A DNA stretch of 64,000 nt from Mycobacterium palustre (GTDB taxonomy: Bacteria; Actinomycetota; Actinomycetes; Mycobacteriales; Mycobacteriaceae): positions 1 to 64,000 of the forward strand of contig NZ_LQPJ01000008.1 in assembly GCF_002101785.1 (NCBI RefSeq), in the 5' to 3' direction. A model generated the notes under the pieces. It was not told the DNA's origin and ran no database searches. It saw nothing but the letters and a program-made list of their open reading frames with translations. Positions within the stretch are counted from its first letter, which is position 1. Each line of letters opens with the position of its first letter. Of this stretch, positions 1 through 8,673 are shown piece by piece. The position numbers were made by a program, and so were the translations under genes.

Positions 1-117
1 GACCTGGCCGGCCGGGTGCGGGCGCGAGTCGTGGTCGACGGCCGCAACTGCCTCGACGACGCCCGCTGGCGGGAGGCCGGCTGGCGGGTGTACCGGCTGG
101 GAGCGCCGCGACCCTAA
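1..117 (+). CDS. UDP-glucose 6-dehydrogenase, C-terminal end (partial)
   Basis: Only the last 38 codons are present; the gene begins before the window and stops at the TAA at 115-117. The residues VVDGRNCLDDARWREAGW match the C-terminus of the UDP-glucose/GDP-mannose dehydrogenase family, which oxidises UDP-glucose to UDP-glucuronate with two NAD+. The D-G-R-N segment is the usual NAD-domain tail of these enzymes. About 110 bp without a clear terminator separate it from the next gene. Family identity rests on a short stretch, so confidence is moderate. Confidence 0.7.
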   Translation, partial: DLAGRVRARVVVDGRNCLDDARWREAGWRVYRLGAPRP

Positions 118-228
118 TACCGGCTTTTCCTTCAACCCGATTCAAACGCTATCAAACCGAAGAATCGTCGTTACCCTCAAACAGTCGACACCGCAGGTAA
201 TTTCGACGATTGACGGGGACTTTGTCTG

Positions 229-1179
229 TTGACGACGACCGATGTGACGGCCGGTGCCACCGATATCGAGGTAATCCCGCTGTCCGGGTGGACCGGAGCC
301 CTGATCGAGGGCGTGGACATCTCGAGGCCGCTCAGCGGTGCCGACAAGGACGCCATCCGGGCCGCCTTGCACCGATGGAAGGTGGTGTTCTTTCGCGGGC
401 AGCACCTCGACCATGCCGCGCAGATCGCGTTCGCCGCGCAGTTCGGTGAGGTCACACCGGCTCATCCTTACGAGGGCGATTGTGCGCCTCCGGGTTTCCC
501 ACAAATCCACACCGTGTCACCGGCCGCCTACGACCGCCGGTACGGATCCGGGTACCGGCACCGGGAGGGCTGGAACGGGCCTAACTGGCATGCTGATGTG
601 ACACCGCTGATCAATCCGCCGTCGCATTCGATACTTCGCGCCGAAGTGGTGCCGCCCTATGGCGGTGACACAGTGTTCACCAACGTTGCTGCTGTCTACC
701 AAGGACTTTCACCGTCGGTGCGGGGTTTTATTGACGGACTGCGCGCCGAACACCGATTCGGCGCCACGTTGTCTTACGAACGCAGCGCCGAGAAAATCGG
801 CGATCTGGTTCGCAGCAAGCCGCTGGCGTCCATCCATCCCGTTGTCCGGGTGCACCCCGAGACGCAGGAGCGGGTGGTCTACGTCAATCAGTTCTTCACC
901 CGCGAGATCGTTGACCTGTCGCCGCGTGAAAGCCGCTACGTGCTGGACTTGTTGTTCGAGCAGATCGCCCGTCCGGAGTATTCGGTGCGATTCAAGTGGG
1001 AGCCGGGAAGCGTTGCGTTCTGGGATAACCGGGCCACGTTGCACCTGGCGCCACGCGATTTCGAACACCTCGACCACGAGCGGGTGCTGCACCGGGTCAC
1101 GCTCGTCGGCGATGTCCCGGTGGGTCCGGACGGACGCGAATCAGAGTCGCTGGCCGGTGAGTTCTTCGGTGCTGCCTGA
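229..1179 (+). CDS. TauD/TfdA-family Fe(II)/2-oxoglutarate dioxygenase
   Basis: This 316-residue protein belongs to the taurine/alkylsulfate dioxygenase family, which hydroxylates the carbon next to a sulfonate or sulfate group so that sulfite or sulfate is released. The iron-binding facial triad is visible: H121 and D123 in W-H-A-D, and H272 in R-A-T-L-H, with R289 as the likely 2-oxoglutarate anchor. The start is a TTG preceded by GGGGA about 10 bp upstream; a GTG at 244 is an alternative. The stop overlaps the permease start by 11 bp, so the gene probably leads a sulfur-scavenging operon. The actual substrate (taurine, alkylsulfate, other) cannot be read from the sequence. Confidence 0.9.
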   Translation: MTTTDVTAGATDIEVIPLSGWTGALIEGVDISRPLSGADKDAIRAALHRWKVVFFRGQHLDHAAQIAFAAQFGEVTPAHPYEGDCAPPGFPQIHTVSPAAYDRRYGSGYRHREGWNGPNWHADVTPLINPPSHSILRAEVVPPYGGDTVFTNVAAVYQGLSPSVRGFIDGLRAEHRFGATLSYERSAEKIGDLVRSKPLASIHPVVRVHPETQERVVYVNQFFTREIVDLSPRESRYVLDLLFEQIARPEYSVRFKWEPGSVAFWDNRATLHLAPRDFEHLDHERVLHRVTLVGDVPVGPDGRESESLAGEFFGAA

Positions 1180-1984
1180 TGGCCGCGGCCCTGCCAACCG
1201 TGCGGGCCGGCTGAACCCGGTATCGGGCGGTCGCTTTCCGGCGCTGCTAGCCACCCTGAGCCTCGTCGTCATCGTCGCCGGGTGGGAAGTCGCGGCGCGA
1301 TCCGGCATGTTCTCGCCCAGCCTGCTGCCCGCACCGGAGGACGTCATTCAGGCCGCCCGCCAGATGGCCGATCAGGGAACGCTGTTAGCCGATGGTGCCG
1401 CCAGTTTCCGGCGCGCGTTGTCCGGTTTCGCCCTGGGCTCGTCGGTTGCGATCGTGGTCGCGGCGCTGACGGGGACCAGTCTTGTCGCAAGGGCACTGCT
1501 GGAGCCGGTCATTCAGGTGTTGCGCCCCATCCCCGCGATCGCCCTGGTGCCGCTGGCCATCCTGTGGTTCGGTATCGGCGAGGAATCAAAGCTGTTCCTC
1601 ACCAGCGTGGGTGTGTTCTTTCCGGTCTGGGTCAACTCTCATGCCGGCATCGCCGCGACCCGCACGGATTATCTCCGGGTGGCCGCGTCCGTCGGCGCCA
1701 CCCGCGGCCAGGTGTTCGGCTGGGTGGTGCTGCCGTCGGCGCTGCCGTTCATCCTTACCGGTCTGCGTCAGGGCATCGCGATGTCGCTCATCTTGATCGT
1801 CGCCTCCGAACAAGCCGGTGTGACAGAGGGTTTGGGCTTCCGCCTGGACCAGTCGCGGTTGTTCAGCCAGCCCGATCGGTTGCTCGCCTGTTTGGCCGCA
1901 TTGGGGATACTCGGGGCGCTCACCGACCAGGTCTTCCACCGTGCCACCCGGCGGTATGTGCGCTGGGCGACTGAGCAAGCGTGA
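1169..1984 (+). CDS. ABC transporter permease, sulfonate/nitrate/taurine type
   Basis: A 271-residue inner-membrane permease of the SsuC/TauC type. Hydrophobic segments begin near residue 20 (A-L-L-A-T-L-S-L-V-V-I-V-A-G), and the ATPase-docking EAA-type loop is seen in R-V-A-A-S-V-G-A-T-R-G-Q-V-F-G, followed by V-L-P-S-A-L-P-F-I. The open frame extends much further upstream, but that part is a shadow of the dioxygenase; the GTG at 1169, overlapping the dioxygenase stop, gives the usual family length. The stop overlaps the ATPase start by 4 bp. It would form the channel of an importer with the next two genes. Confidence 0.88.
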   Translation: MLPDGRGPANRAGRLNPVSGGRFPALLATLSLVVIVAGWEVAARSGMFSPSLLPAPEDVIQAARQMADQGTLLADGAASFRRALSGFALGSSVAIVVAALTGTSLVARALLEPVIQVLRPIPAIALVPLAILWFGIGEESKLFLTSVGVFFPVWVNSHAGIAATRTDYLRVAASVGATRGQVFGWVVLPSALPFILTGLRQGIAMSLILIVASEQAGVTEGLGFRLDQSRLFSQPDRLLACLAALGILGALTDQVFHRATRRYVRWATEQA

Positions 1985-2772
1985 CCGGCGGGCGCATCGA
2001 AGTATCCGGGCTGACCGTCAGCTACCGGGGTAGCGCCACGGCGGTGCTGCGCGGCGTCGACTTGGTGGTCGACGGCGGATCTTTCCTCGCGCTGCTCGGT
2101 CCGTCCGGATGCGGAAAATCCACGTTACTCAATACCATTGCCGGTTTCGTGCGACCCGCGGCCGGCGTGGTGCAGTTCAACGGCGCGCCCGTGACCGGAC
2201 CGGGGGCCGAACGCGGTGTGGTGTTCCAGCGCGACGTGCTGTTCCCCTGGGCGTCGGTGCAGACCAACATCGGCTTCGCGCTGCGTGCGGCGAAAGTGCC
2301 ACGCGCGCAACGTCACAAACGAACGGTGGAGTTGCTGGAGGACGTGGGGCTTTCGCCGTCACTGCTCGGCCGGCTGCCGCACGAACTCTCCGGCGGTATG
2401 CGCCAGCGCGTGGGCATCGCCCGCGCGCTGGCGGGCAATCCGGAAGTTCTGCTGATGGACGAGCCTTTCGGCGCGCTGGACGCGCTCACCCGTTCGCAAA
2501 TGCAGGATCTGGTCGTTGAACTCTGGCGGCGGTCTGGGACGACCGTCGTCTTCGTCACCCACGACGTCGACGAGGCGGTGCGCATCGCCTCGTCGATCGT
2601 CGTGATGAATCAACACGGCGTCCTGCTTGATCAGATCGACAATCCATTGCCGTGGCCGCGCTCGTCCGGTGCCCTGGCCGAACTCGCCGGCTACCCGGCG
2701 CTGCGCCGCCAGTTGCACGATCAATTGCGACCCGCTCCGGAGATCATTGCGACATGCCAGGCCAAGCCATGA
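1981..2772 (+). CDS. ABC transporter ATPase, sulfonate/nitrate/taurine type
   Basis: A 263-residue ABC ATPase like SsuB/TauB. Walker A is G-P-S-G-C-G-K-S-T at residues 40-48, the signature is L-S-G-G-M-R-Q-R, and Walker B is L-L-M-D-E-P followed by the D-loop F-G-A-L-D and a switch histidine in V-T-H-D. It starts at a GTG that shares four bases with the permease stop and ends in ATGA with the binding-protein start, so the genes are translationally coupled. It powers import of the substrate delivered by the downstream lipoprotein. Confidence 0.92.
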   Translation: MTGGRIEVSGLTVSYRGSATAVLRGVDLVVDGGSFLALLGPSGCGKSTLLNTIAGFVRPAAGVVQFNGAPVTGPGAERGVVFQRDVLFPWASVQTNIGFALRAAKVPRAQRHKRTVELLEDVGLSPSLLGRLPHELSGGMRQRVGIARALAGNPEVLLMDEPFGALDALTRSQMQDLVVELWRRSGTTVVFVTHDVDEAVRIASSIVVMNQHGVLLDQIDNPLPWPRSSGALAELAGYPALRRQLHDQLRPAPEIIATCQAKP

Positions 2773-3749
2773 CGCCGCAACGTTTCTCGCTGGTTGCGCT
2801 GCTGTCAGCGGCGATACTGGCCTGCGCCGTGTCTGGGTGCGCAGGAGCGGGACCGTCGCGTGCGGGTCAACTCACCCTGGCGTGGGTGGTCGACCCTTGC
2901 TGGTCACAGGTGCCGGTGGCCGCAGACCTGGGCTACTTCACCGGCGCCGGGGTGAAGGTCAAGGTGGTTCCGTTTCCAACCGGCGCGGCGGCCCTGGAGG
3001 CCCTCGTCGGCGGCGCGGTCGACGTCGCTAACGGCGGTGACGTCCCCACCGCAGCGGCGGCGCTGAAGAACACCCGGTTGCGGATCGTTGCGGACGGGTC
3101 ACGCTGGGACGGCGGCCGTTTCGTCGCCCGGAAGTCGGCCGGAGTGAACTCGATAGCGGACCTGGCCGGGCGGCGCATCGCGGTTCCGCTGGGCAGCAGC
3201 GCGCACTACTTCGCGACGAAATTCCTTTCCCAGGCTGGGTTCGCCGCGAGCGCCATCAATTCCCAACTCATCCAAACCGGACCCGGCGAAATCCCATCGG
3301 CGATCGCCAACCACGATGTCGACGTGGTCGCGGTGTTCCAGCCCGAGCTCGCCAAGGCCGTCGATGAATTGCACGGCGACTCAGTAGAATTGCAGGGATC
3401 ACCTAAGTACAACCAACACAGCATGTATCTGACGAACGAAAACACGCTAGCCACAAAGAAACTCGAATTATCCAAGTTTCTGGGGGCGATCCGCCGCGCC
3501 GACGGGCCGCTCAGCGCTCAAGAACCGCCGGCGGTGTCCGCGGTCGCGCGGGCCATGAAGCTCGATGAGCGCCTGATCACCGGGGTGCTGCGCGAGTTCG
3601 TGTTTCGTACCGATCTCGGCCCTGATCTGCCCGCCGATCTGGCGGATCGCGCGCACTGGGCACAGGCGCTGGGGCGTATCCCCGCCGACGCCGTTATCCC
3701 CGACTATCGATCCATCATCGCGCCGGCTTCGTTACAAGGGGCGCAGTGA
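2769..3749 (+). CDS. ABC transporter substrate-binding lipoprotein, SsuA/TauA-like
   Basis: A 326-residue secreted lipoprotein: a hydrophobic signal (residues 7-22) ends in the lipobox A-V-S-G-C with lipidated C24. The mature part follows the NMT1/THI5-like pattern of sulfonate- and nitrate-binding proteins, with G-Y-F near residue 60 and a central I-A-V-P-L-G-S-S-A-H segment. The ATG at 2769 overlaps the ATPase stop (ATGA); an ATG five codons earlier (2754) is possible. The stop overlaps the asparaginase GTG (GTGA). Ligand identity is inferred only from the company of the dioxygenase. Confidence 0.88.
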   Translation: MTPQRFSLVALLSAAILACAVSGCAGAGPSRAGQLTLAWVVDPCWSQVPVAADLGYFTGAGVKVKVVPFPTGAAALEALVGGAVDVANGGDVPTAAAALKNTRLRIVADGSRWDGGRFVARKSAGVNSIADLAGRRIAVPLGSSAHYFATKFLSQAGFAASAINSQLIQTGPGEIPSAIANHDVDVVAVFQPELAKAVDELHGDSVELQGSPKYNQHSMYLTNENTLATKKLELSKFLGAIRRADGPLSAQEPPAVSAVARAMKLDERLITGVLREFVFRTDLGPDLPADLADRAHWAQALGRIPADAVIPDYRSIIAPASLQGAQ

Positions 3750-4696
3750 CAGTCCACTTGGTCGGCCTGGGCGGGACCATCTCCATGAAAGAGACGGCGC
3801 AAGGCGCGATTCCGGCTGCCAGTGCTGCCCAATTAGCCACGTGGGCAGGGGGTTTCGACGGCGCCCAGGACGTCGCGGTGCTGGGCGGGTCCGAGATCGA
3901 TTTCGCGATCCTGGAACAACTTGTCGCGGCCCTGGACCGCCTGGTTGACCAGGGCGTCGACGGCGTGGTCGTCACCACCGGCACCGACTCGATCGAAGAG
4001 GTGTCGGCATGGTTGTCTTACCGGGCGCAGTGGCCGATTCGCGTTGTGGTCACCGGCTCCATGGTCACCGGTGCGCGCCCGGACAGCGACGGTCCCGCCA
4101 ACCTCGCCGACGCCCGGGCCGTCGCCGCCGACCCCGCGCTTTTCGACCCGGTCGTGGTGTTCGGCGGCCGCATCTATTCCGGCCGCGAGGCGGTGAAGAT
4201 CTCCGGGCTGGCACGTGACGCCTTCGACGCGCCGGGCCGCGGGCCGCTGGGCATCGTCGGCAACGGGGAGGTGCGGTGGCATCGGCTGCCGCCGCGGGGG
4301 AATGCCTACGGCCCGCCGGGTGGCCCGGTTCGCCCGGCGCCGATCGTCGTCGCCGCGCTGGGTGATGACGGCGCGCTGCTGACGGCGGCCGGTGCCGCGC
4401 ACCCGGCGGTGGTGGTGGCGGCCAACGGCGCCGGGAATTTGCCGCCCGCCCAGGCGGCGGCCGCCGCGGCGCTGATCGAGCGCGGCGTGCTGGTCGTCAT
4501 TACGACACGCGCGGCCGACACCCTGGTGGCCGGCCGGTACGGCTATCCGGGCGGCGGCGCCGCGCTGGCCGCCCGCGGGGCGGTGTTGGCTCCGGGTCTG
4601 TCGCCGCACCGGGCGCGGCTGCTGGTCACGCTGGGGATCGCCCAGGGGCGCGATGTGGAGGGGCTGCGAGCCCTGGTGGTCGCAGAGGCCCGATAA
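3746..4696 (+). CDS. asparaginase-family amidohydrolase
   Basis: A 316-residue member of the bacterial L-asparaginase family, which hydrolyses asparagine to aspartate and ammonia. The first catalytic threonine lies in G-L-G-G-T-I-S (T11) and the second motif is T-T-G-T-D-S-I-E-E (usually TGTDTMEE). There is no signal peptide, suggesting a cytoplasmic enzyme. The GTG start shares four bases with the stop of the binding lipoprotein, an unusual partner for a sulfonate importer. The substrate may be an amide other than asparagine; that is inference. Its 3' end is overlapped by a decayed minus-strand reading frame. Confidence 0.88.
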   Translation: MTVHLVGLGGTISMKETAQGAIPAASAAQLATWAGGFDGAQDVAVLGGSEIDFAILEQLVAALDRLVDQGVDGVVVTTGTDSIEEVSAWLSYRAQWPIRVVVTGSMVTGARPDSDGPANLADARAVAADPALFDPVVVFGGRIYSGREAVKISGLARDAFDAPGRGPLGIVGNGEVRWHRLPPRGNAYGPPGGPVRPAPIVVAALGDDGALLTAAGAAHPAVVVAANGAGNLPPAQAAAAAALIERGVLVVITTRAADTLVAGRYGYPGGGAALAARGAVLAPGLSPHRARLLVTLGIAQGRDVEGLRALVVAEAR

Positions 4697-4875
4697 TCAG
4701 GCCCAGTACACCAAGCGCCGCCACCGCCGTGGTGATCAGCGCGACCGGCCACAACGCCCCGCCGCAGCGCTTCGGCCGTCAGCGCCTCGGCGCGCAGCAG
4801 CGGTTTGATGCCCGGTGACAGCGGTCGCGGCGACGGCGCCAACGGCGGGATCGGCAAGTCTTAGGCCTCGCTCAT
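4625..4875 (-). pseudogene. decayed small membrane-protein gene (in-frame stop plus frameshift)
   Basis: On the minus strand, ATG at 4875 reads M-S-E-A, meets TAA, then continues in the same frame as a Pro-rich segment with [21 protein letters not shown]. After that glycine a shift of one base opens a clear transmembrane helix, P-V-A-L-I-T-T-A-V-A-A-L-G-V-L-G-L-I-I-G, which runs to a TGA at 4625-4627. A basic/Pro-rich head followed by one helix looks like a small membrane protein carrying two lesions. Overlap with the asparaginase 3' end fits loss of the original stop. The family was not recognised. Confidence 0.5.
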
Positions 4876-4983
4876 TCCCTCATTGTCGGCCTCGGCGATA
4901 CGCCGCACCGCTTAACGCCGAAAAACCGCGCGGTAGAAGCGCCTCGTATAGTCGACGGGGGTCGGGTCTGGACAGGAGGATAA

Positions 4984-5832
4984 GTGGCCGGTCGACCTTT
5001 GCAGAGCTTCGAAGTTGTCCGCACCAAGCAACTCACCCCCCACATGGTCCGAGTCGTGCTGGCGAGCAGCCAGTTCGACAGCTTCGTGCCGAGCAAATTC
5101 ACCGACTCCTACGTCAAGCTGGTTTTCGTCCCGGACGACGTGGACGTCGCCGCGCTGCCCGAGCCGTTGACGCTGGACAGCTTCGCCGAGGTGCCGCCGG
5201 AGAAGCGGCCTTCGGTGCGGACCATGACGGTGCGCCACGTCGACCCCGCGGCCCGCGAGCTCACCCTCGACATCGTCGTGCACGGCGAGCACGGGATCGC
5301 GGGCATGTGGGCGGCGACGGCCCAACCCGGGCAGCCGATCTACCTGATGGGCCCCGGCGGCGCCTATACCCCCGACCCCGCCGCCGACTGGCACCTGCTG
5401 GCCGGCGACGAGTCGGCGCTGCCGGCCATCGCCGCGGCGCTGGAAGCCTTGCCGCCCAACGCGGTCGGCAAGGCGTTCATCGAGGTCGCCGGCCCCGACG
5501 ACGAAATCCCGCTCGAAGCGCCGGAGTCCGTGCAAATCAACTGGGTCTATCGCGGTGGCCGCGCCGACCTGGTCCCCGAGGACCGCGCCGGGGACTTCGC
5601 GCCGCTGATCGAGGCCGTCACCACCACCCTGTGGTTGCCCGGCCAGGTGCACGTGTTCATCCACGGCGACGCGCAAACGGTGATGCACAACCTGCGGCCC
5701 TACATCCGCAAGGAGCGCGGCGTGGACGCGAAGTGGGCGTCGTCGATCTCGGGCTATTGGCGGCGCGGCCGCACCGAAGAGATGTTCCGGCAGTGGAAAA
5801 AGGAGCTGGCCGAGGCGGAGGCCAAGGCCTAG
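4984..5832 (+). CDS. viuB: siderophore-interacting protein (ViuB-like FAD reductase)
   Basis: A 282-residue cytoplasmic flavoprotein of the siderophore-interacting family, which reduces ferric siderophores with NAD(P)H to release iron. The FAD-binding domain carries R-T-M-T-V-R-H near residue 80 in place of the usual R-x-Y-T-x-R, and the NAD-binding half includes [12 protein letters not shown]. The C-terminus [12 protein letters not shown] is typical. The GTG start has a strong AGGAGGA six bases upstream. It precedes lactate monooxygenase by 2 bp. In M. tuberculosis the homologue (Rv2895c) also lies next to xerC. Confidence 0.9.
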   Translation: MAGRPLQSFEVVRTKQLTPHMVRVVLASSQFDSFVPSKFTDSYVKLVFVPDDVDVAALPEPLTLDSFAEVPPEKRPSVRTMTVRHVDPAARELTLDIVVHGEHGIAGMWAATAQPGQPIYLMGPGGAYTPDPAADWHLLAGDESALPAIAAALEALPPNAVGKAFIEVAGPDDEIPLEAPESVQINWVYRGGRADLVPEDRAGDFAPLIEAVTTTLWLPGQVHVFIHGDAQTVMHNLRPYIRKERGVDAKWASSISGYWRRGRTEEMFRQWKKELAEAEAKA

Positions 5833-5834
5833 GA

Positions 5835-6998
5835 ATGGCGCATTTCGGCGACTACCAGAACGAGATCTACCTGCAGGGACTGGCCGGAGTGGTGCCGCCG
5901 CTGCCGATGGCGTTCGCCGAGCTGGAGGCCAAGGCCGCCACGGCCCTACCGCCGTCGGTCTGGTCCTACGTCGCGGGCGGGGCCGGCGACGAACGCACCC
6001 AGCGGGCCAACTGCACCGCCTTCGAGCGGTGGGGCCTGATCCCGCGCATGTTCGTCGGCGCGGCGCAGCGGGACCTGTCCGTCGACCTGTTCGGCCTGAG
6101 CCTGCCGTCGCCGATCTTCATGGCGCCGATCGGCGTGATCGGCATCTGCGCCCAGGACGGCCACGGCGACCTGGCCACCGCGCGGGCGGCCGCGCGCACC
6201 GGCGTCCCGATGGTGGCCTCCACGCTGACGGTCGACCCGATGGAGGACGTCGCCGCCGCCCTGGGCGATACGCCGGGGTTCTTCCAGCTGTACACGCCGA
6301 ACGACCGGGAGCTGGCCGCCAGCCTCGTGCACCGCGCCGAGGCGGCCGGCTTCAAGGGCATCGTCGTCACCCTCGACACCTGGGTCACCGGCTGGCGCCC
6401 GCGCGACCTCGCCACGTCGAACTTCCCGCAGCTGCGCGGGCACTGCCTGGCCAACTACACCAGCGACCCGGTGTTCCGCGCCGGCCTGGCGCGCCCGCCG
6501 GAGGAGGACCCGCAGGGCGCCGTGCTGCGCTGGGTTCAGGTCTTCGGAAACGCTCTCACCTGGGACGACCTTCCGTGGCTGCGCTCGCTGACCGACCTGC
6601 CGCTGCTGGTGAAGGGCATCTGCCATCCCGACGACGCCCGCCGCGCCCGCGACGGCGGCGTCGACGGCATCTACTGCTCCAACCACGGCGGCAGGCAGGC
6701 CAACGGCGGCCTGCCCGCGATCGACTGCCTGCCCGGCGTGGTGGAGGCGGCCGACGGCCTGCCCGTGCTCTTCGACTCCGGCGTCCGCAGCGGCGCCGAC
6801 GTCATCAAGGCGCTGGCGCTGGGCGCGACCGCGGTCGGCGTCGGCCGCCCGTACGCCTACGGCCTGGCGCTCGGGGGCGTCGACGGCATCGTCCACGTGC
6901 TGCGCATGCTGCTGGCCGAAGCGGACCTGATCATGGCCGTCGACGGCTATCCCGCGCTCAAAGATCTCACCCCGGACACGCTTCGGCGCGTCGACTGA
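5835..6998 (+). CDS. lactate 2-monooxygenase (FMN-dependent alpha-hydroxy-acid oxidase)
   Basis: A 387-residue FMN enzyme of the L-lactate oxidase/monooxygenase family, converting lactate and O2 to acetate, CO2 and water in mycobacteria. The N-terminus (G-D-Y-x-N-E-I-Y-x-Q-G-L) and length closely follow the M. smegmatis lactate 2-monooxygenase. [10 protein letters not shown] is the usual FMN region and the catalytic histidine and arginine lie in S-N-H-G-G-R-Q. The ATG at 5835, two bases after the viuB stop with GG just upstream, was chosen; the longer frame upstream is a shadow of viuB. Related mandelate or glycolate oxidases are less likely. Confidence 0.9.
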   Translation: MAHFGDYQNEIYLQGLAGVVPPLPMAFAELEAKAATALPPSVWSYVAGGAGDERTQRANCTAFERWGLIPRMFVGAAQRDLSVDLFGLSLPSPIFMAPIGVIGICAQDGHGDLATARAAARTGVPMVASTLTVDPMEDVAAALGDTPGFFQLYTPNDRELAASLVHRAEAAGFKGIVVTLDTWVTGWRPRDLATSNFPQLRGHCLANYTSDPVFRAGLARPPEEDPQGAVLRWVQVFGNALTWDDLPWLRSLTDLPLLVKGICHPDDARRARDGGVDGIYCSNHGGRQANGGLPAIDCLPGVVEAADGLPVLFDSGVRSGADVIKALALGATAVGVGRPYAYGLALGGVDGIVHVLRMLLAEADLIMAVDGYPALKDLTPDTLRRVD

Positions 6999-7030
6999 CC
7001 CGGTCCCGCTGCGCCTGCCAACGTGGAGGC

Positions 7031-7927
7031 GTGGACGCGATCCTCGCCGAGTTCGACCAGTACCTGGACCTGCAGTGCGCCCGTTCCGCGCACACCCGTC
7101 GGGCCTATCTCGGCGACCTGCGCTCGCTGGCGGAGTTCCTGAACTCGCGCGGGGTCGGCCTCGACGGGCTGAGCCTGCCGGTGCTGCGGGCGTGGCTGTC
7201 GACGGCGGCGGGAGCGGGCGCGGCCCGCACCACGCTGGCCCGGCGCACCTCGGCGGTCAAGGCGTTCACCGCGTGGGCGGCGCGCCGCGGGCTGCTCACC
7301 GGCGACCCGGCCGCGCGGCTGCAGGTGCCCAAAGCGCGCCGCACGCTGCCGTCGGTGCTGCGCCAGGACCAGGCGCTGCAGGCCATGGCCGCGGCGAAAT
7401 CCGGTGCGCAGCAAGGTGATCCGCTGGCCCTACGGGACCGGCTGATCGTCGAGCTGCTGTATGCCACCGGCATCCGGGTCAGCGAGCTGTGCGGCCTGGA
7501 CGTCGACGACGTCGACACCGGCCATCGGCTGGTGCGGGTCCTGGGCAAGGGCAACAAGCAGCGCACCGCGCCGTTCGGGGCGCCGGCGGCCGAAGCGCTG
7601 AGCGTCTGGCTGGCCGACGGGCGTCCCGCGCTGGCGACGGCGGAGTCGGGCCCGGCGCTGCTGCTGGGCGCGCGCGGCCGGCGCCTCGACGTGCGCCAGG
7701 CGCGCACCGTCGTGCACCAGACCGTCGCCGCGGTCGACGGCGCGCCCGACATGGGCCCGCACGGGCTGCGGCACAGCGCGGCGACGCACCTGCTCGAGGG
7801 CGGCGCCGACCTGCGGGTGGTCCAGGAGTTGCTCGGCCATTCCAGCCTGGCGACCACCCAGCTCTACACCCACGTCGCGGTGTCGCGGTTGCGCGCGGTC
7901 CACGAGCGGGCCCACCCGCGGGCCTGA
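7031..7927 (+). CDS. xerC: tyrosine recombinase XerC
   Basis: A 298-residue site-specific recombinase that, with XerD, resolves chromosome dimers at dif. A SAM-like core-binding domain (residues 1-90) is followed by the catalytic domain with R149 (T-G-I-R-V-S-E-L), a lysine in G-K-G-N-K (173-176), H244-x-x-R247-H (H-G-L-R-H), H270 (L-L-G-H-S) and the nucleophile Y279 (Q-L-Y-T-H-V). GTG at 7031 with GGAGG just upstream gives exact family length. It is convergent with the M23 peptidase gene, 18 bp apart. Confidence 0.95.
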   Translation: MDAILAEFDQYLDLQCARSAHTRRAYLGDLRSLAEFLNSRGVGLDGLSLPVLRAWLSTAAGAGAARTTLARRTSAVKAFTAWAARRGLLTGDPAARLQVPKARRTLPSVLRQDQALQAMAAAKSGAQQGDPLALRDRLIVELLYATGIRVSELCGLDVDDVDTGHRLVRVLGKGNKQRTAPFGAPAAEALSVWLADGRPALATAESGPALLLGARGRRLDVRQARTVVHQTVAAVDGAPDMGPHGLRHSAATHLLEGGADLRVVQELLGHSSLATTQLYTHVAVSRLRAVHERAHPRA

Positions 7928-7945
7928 TATTCGGCGAGCGTCCCC

Positions 7946-8470
7946 TCACCCGTTCAGCGGCTTGAGCCGGATCGGCGTCGACTTCAGCAGCCCCAGCGGG
8001 TCGACGTACTCGGCCCGCGACGCCGGGCCCCACATCGCGCCCCAGTGCAAGCACGCGGTGGCCGGGCAGCCGCGATGCCCGGCCACCAGCTCGCCGATCA
8101 CGGTCCCGGCCGTCACGGCCTGGCCGGCCCGCACCGCCGCCCGGACCGGCTCGTAGCTGGTGCGTAACCCCCCGGGATGGGCCAGCGACACCACCGGCCG
8201 CCCGGCCAGCAACCCGGCGAACACCACGGTCGCCGGGCCCGCGGCATACACCGGCTGACCGGGGGAGCCCGGTAAATCCACGCCGCGATGGCCGGGCTGC
8301 CAGTCCGGTGACGGGGCGTCGGACCCGCGGGTGACGGCCGGGGGCGGCCGCAGCGGCCAGTCCAGCCGCACGCCGTCGGCCCGCGCCGGCGACGCACACA
8401 GCAGGGCCAGGATCAACAGCATCGCCCGCCGCACCCGGCGAGTACAGCGGGGCCCGCGCGACCGCGCCAC
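7946..8470 (-). CDS. secreted M23-family peptidase-like protein
   Basis: A 174-residue exported protein: a basic start, a hydrophobic signal (residues 16-28, A-M-L-L-I-L-A-L-L-C-A-S-P-A-R-A), then a LytM/M23 domain. H61 and D65 in G-H-R-G-V-D are two zinc ligands, and H142 in C-L-H-W-G is the third. The usual H-x-H has Cys (C140) in place of the first histidine, the presumed general base; C135 and C140 could form a disulfide. Related actinobacterial proteins, as I recall, also read L-H-W-G. It matches Rv2891 by position, divergent from rpsB. Activity on peptidoglycan is uncertain. Confidence 0.85.
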   Translation of the reverse strand: MARSRGPRCTRRVRRAMLLILALLCASPARADGVRLDWPLRPPPAVTRGSDAPSPDWQPGHRGVDLPGSPGQPVYAAGPATVVFAGLLAGRPVVSLAHPGGLRTSYEPVRAAVRAGQAVTAGTVIGELVAGHRGCPATACLHWGAMWGPASRAEYVDPLGLLKSTPIRLKPLNG

Positions 8471-8673
8471 TCACCGCTGTGGAAAAACCACCTGCTGAGT
8501 CGGTGTAAACTGCTGGTCGCAGCTCGCTTGCGGGCTGACTTCGCGCGTCTGCAGCCAACCGATTGCCGTGCGGTCCCGTCCCGGTGTCCCCGAGGCGGGC
8601 GCGGCACTTGACAGGCGCCAGGGCCCGGCTCACCCGATGCCGGGCGACAACCGACAACAAGTGAGGCACCCGC
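8471..8673 (+). promoter_or_regulatory. rpsB-tsf leader and probable promoter
   Basis: About 200 bp separate the divergent M23 gene from rpsB. TAAACT at 8506-8511 is a plausible -10, with no convincing -35. It would leave a 5' leader of roughly 155 nt, long enough for the S2-type autoregulatory structures known for rpsB in other bacteria; no specific fold was proven by eye. The leader ends in GTGAGG just before the ATG. Confidence 0.35.

Noticed and set aside
5946-6896. Long minus-strand open frame opposite the lactate monooxygenase gene
   Set aside because: Arg/Ala/Gly-rich composition with no family resemblance; a mirror frame of high-GC coding DNA.
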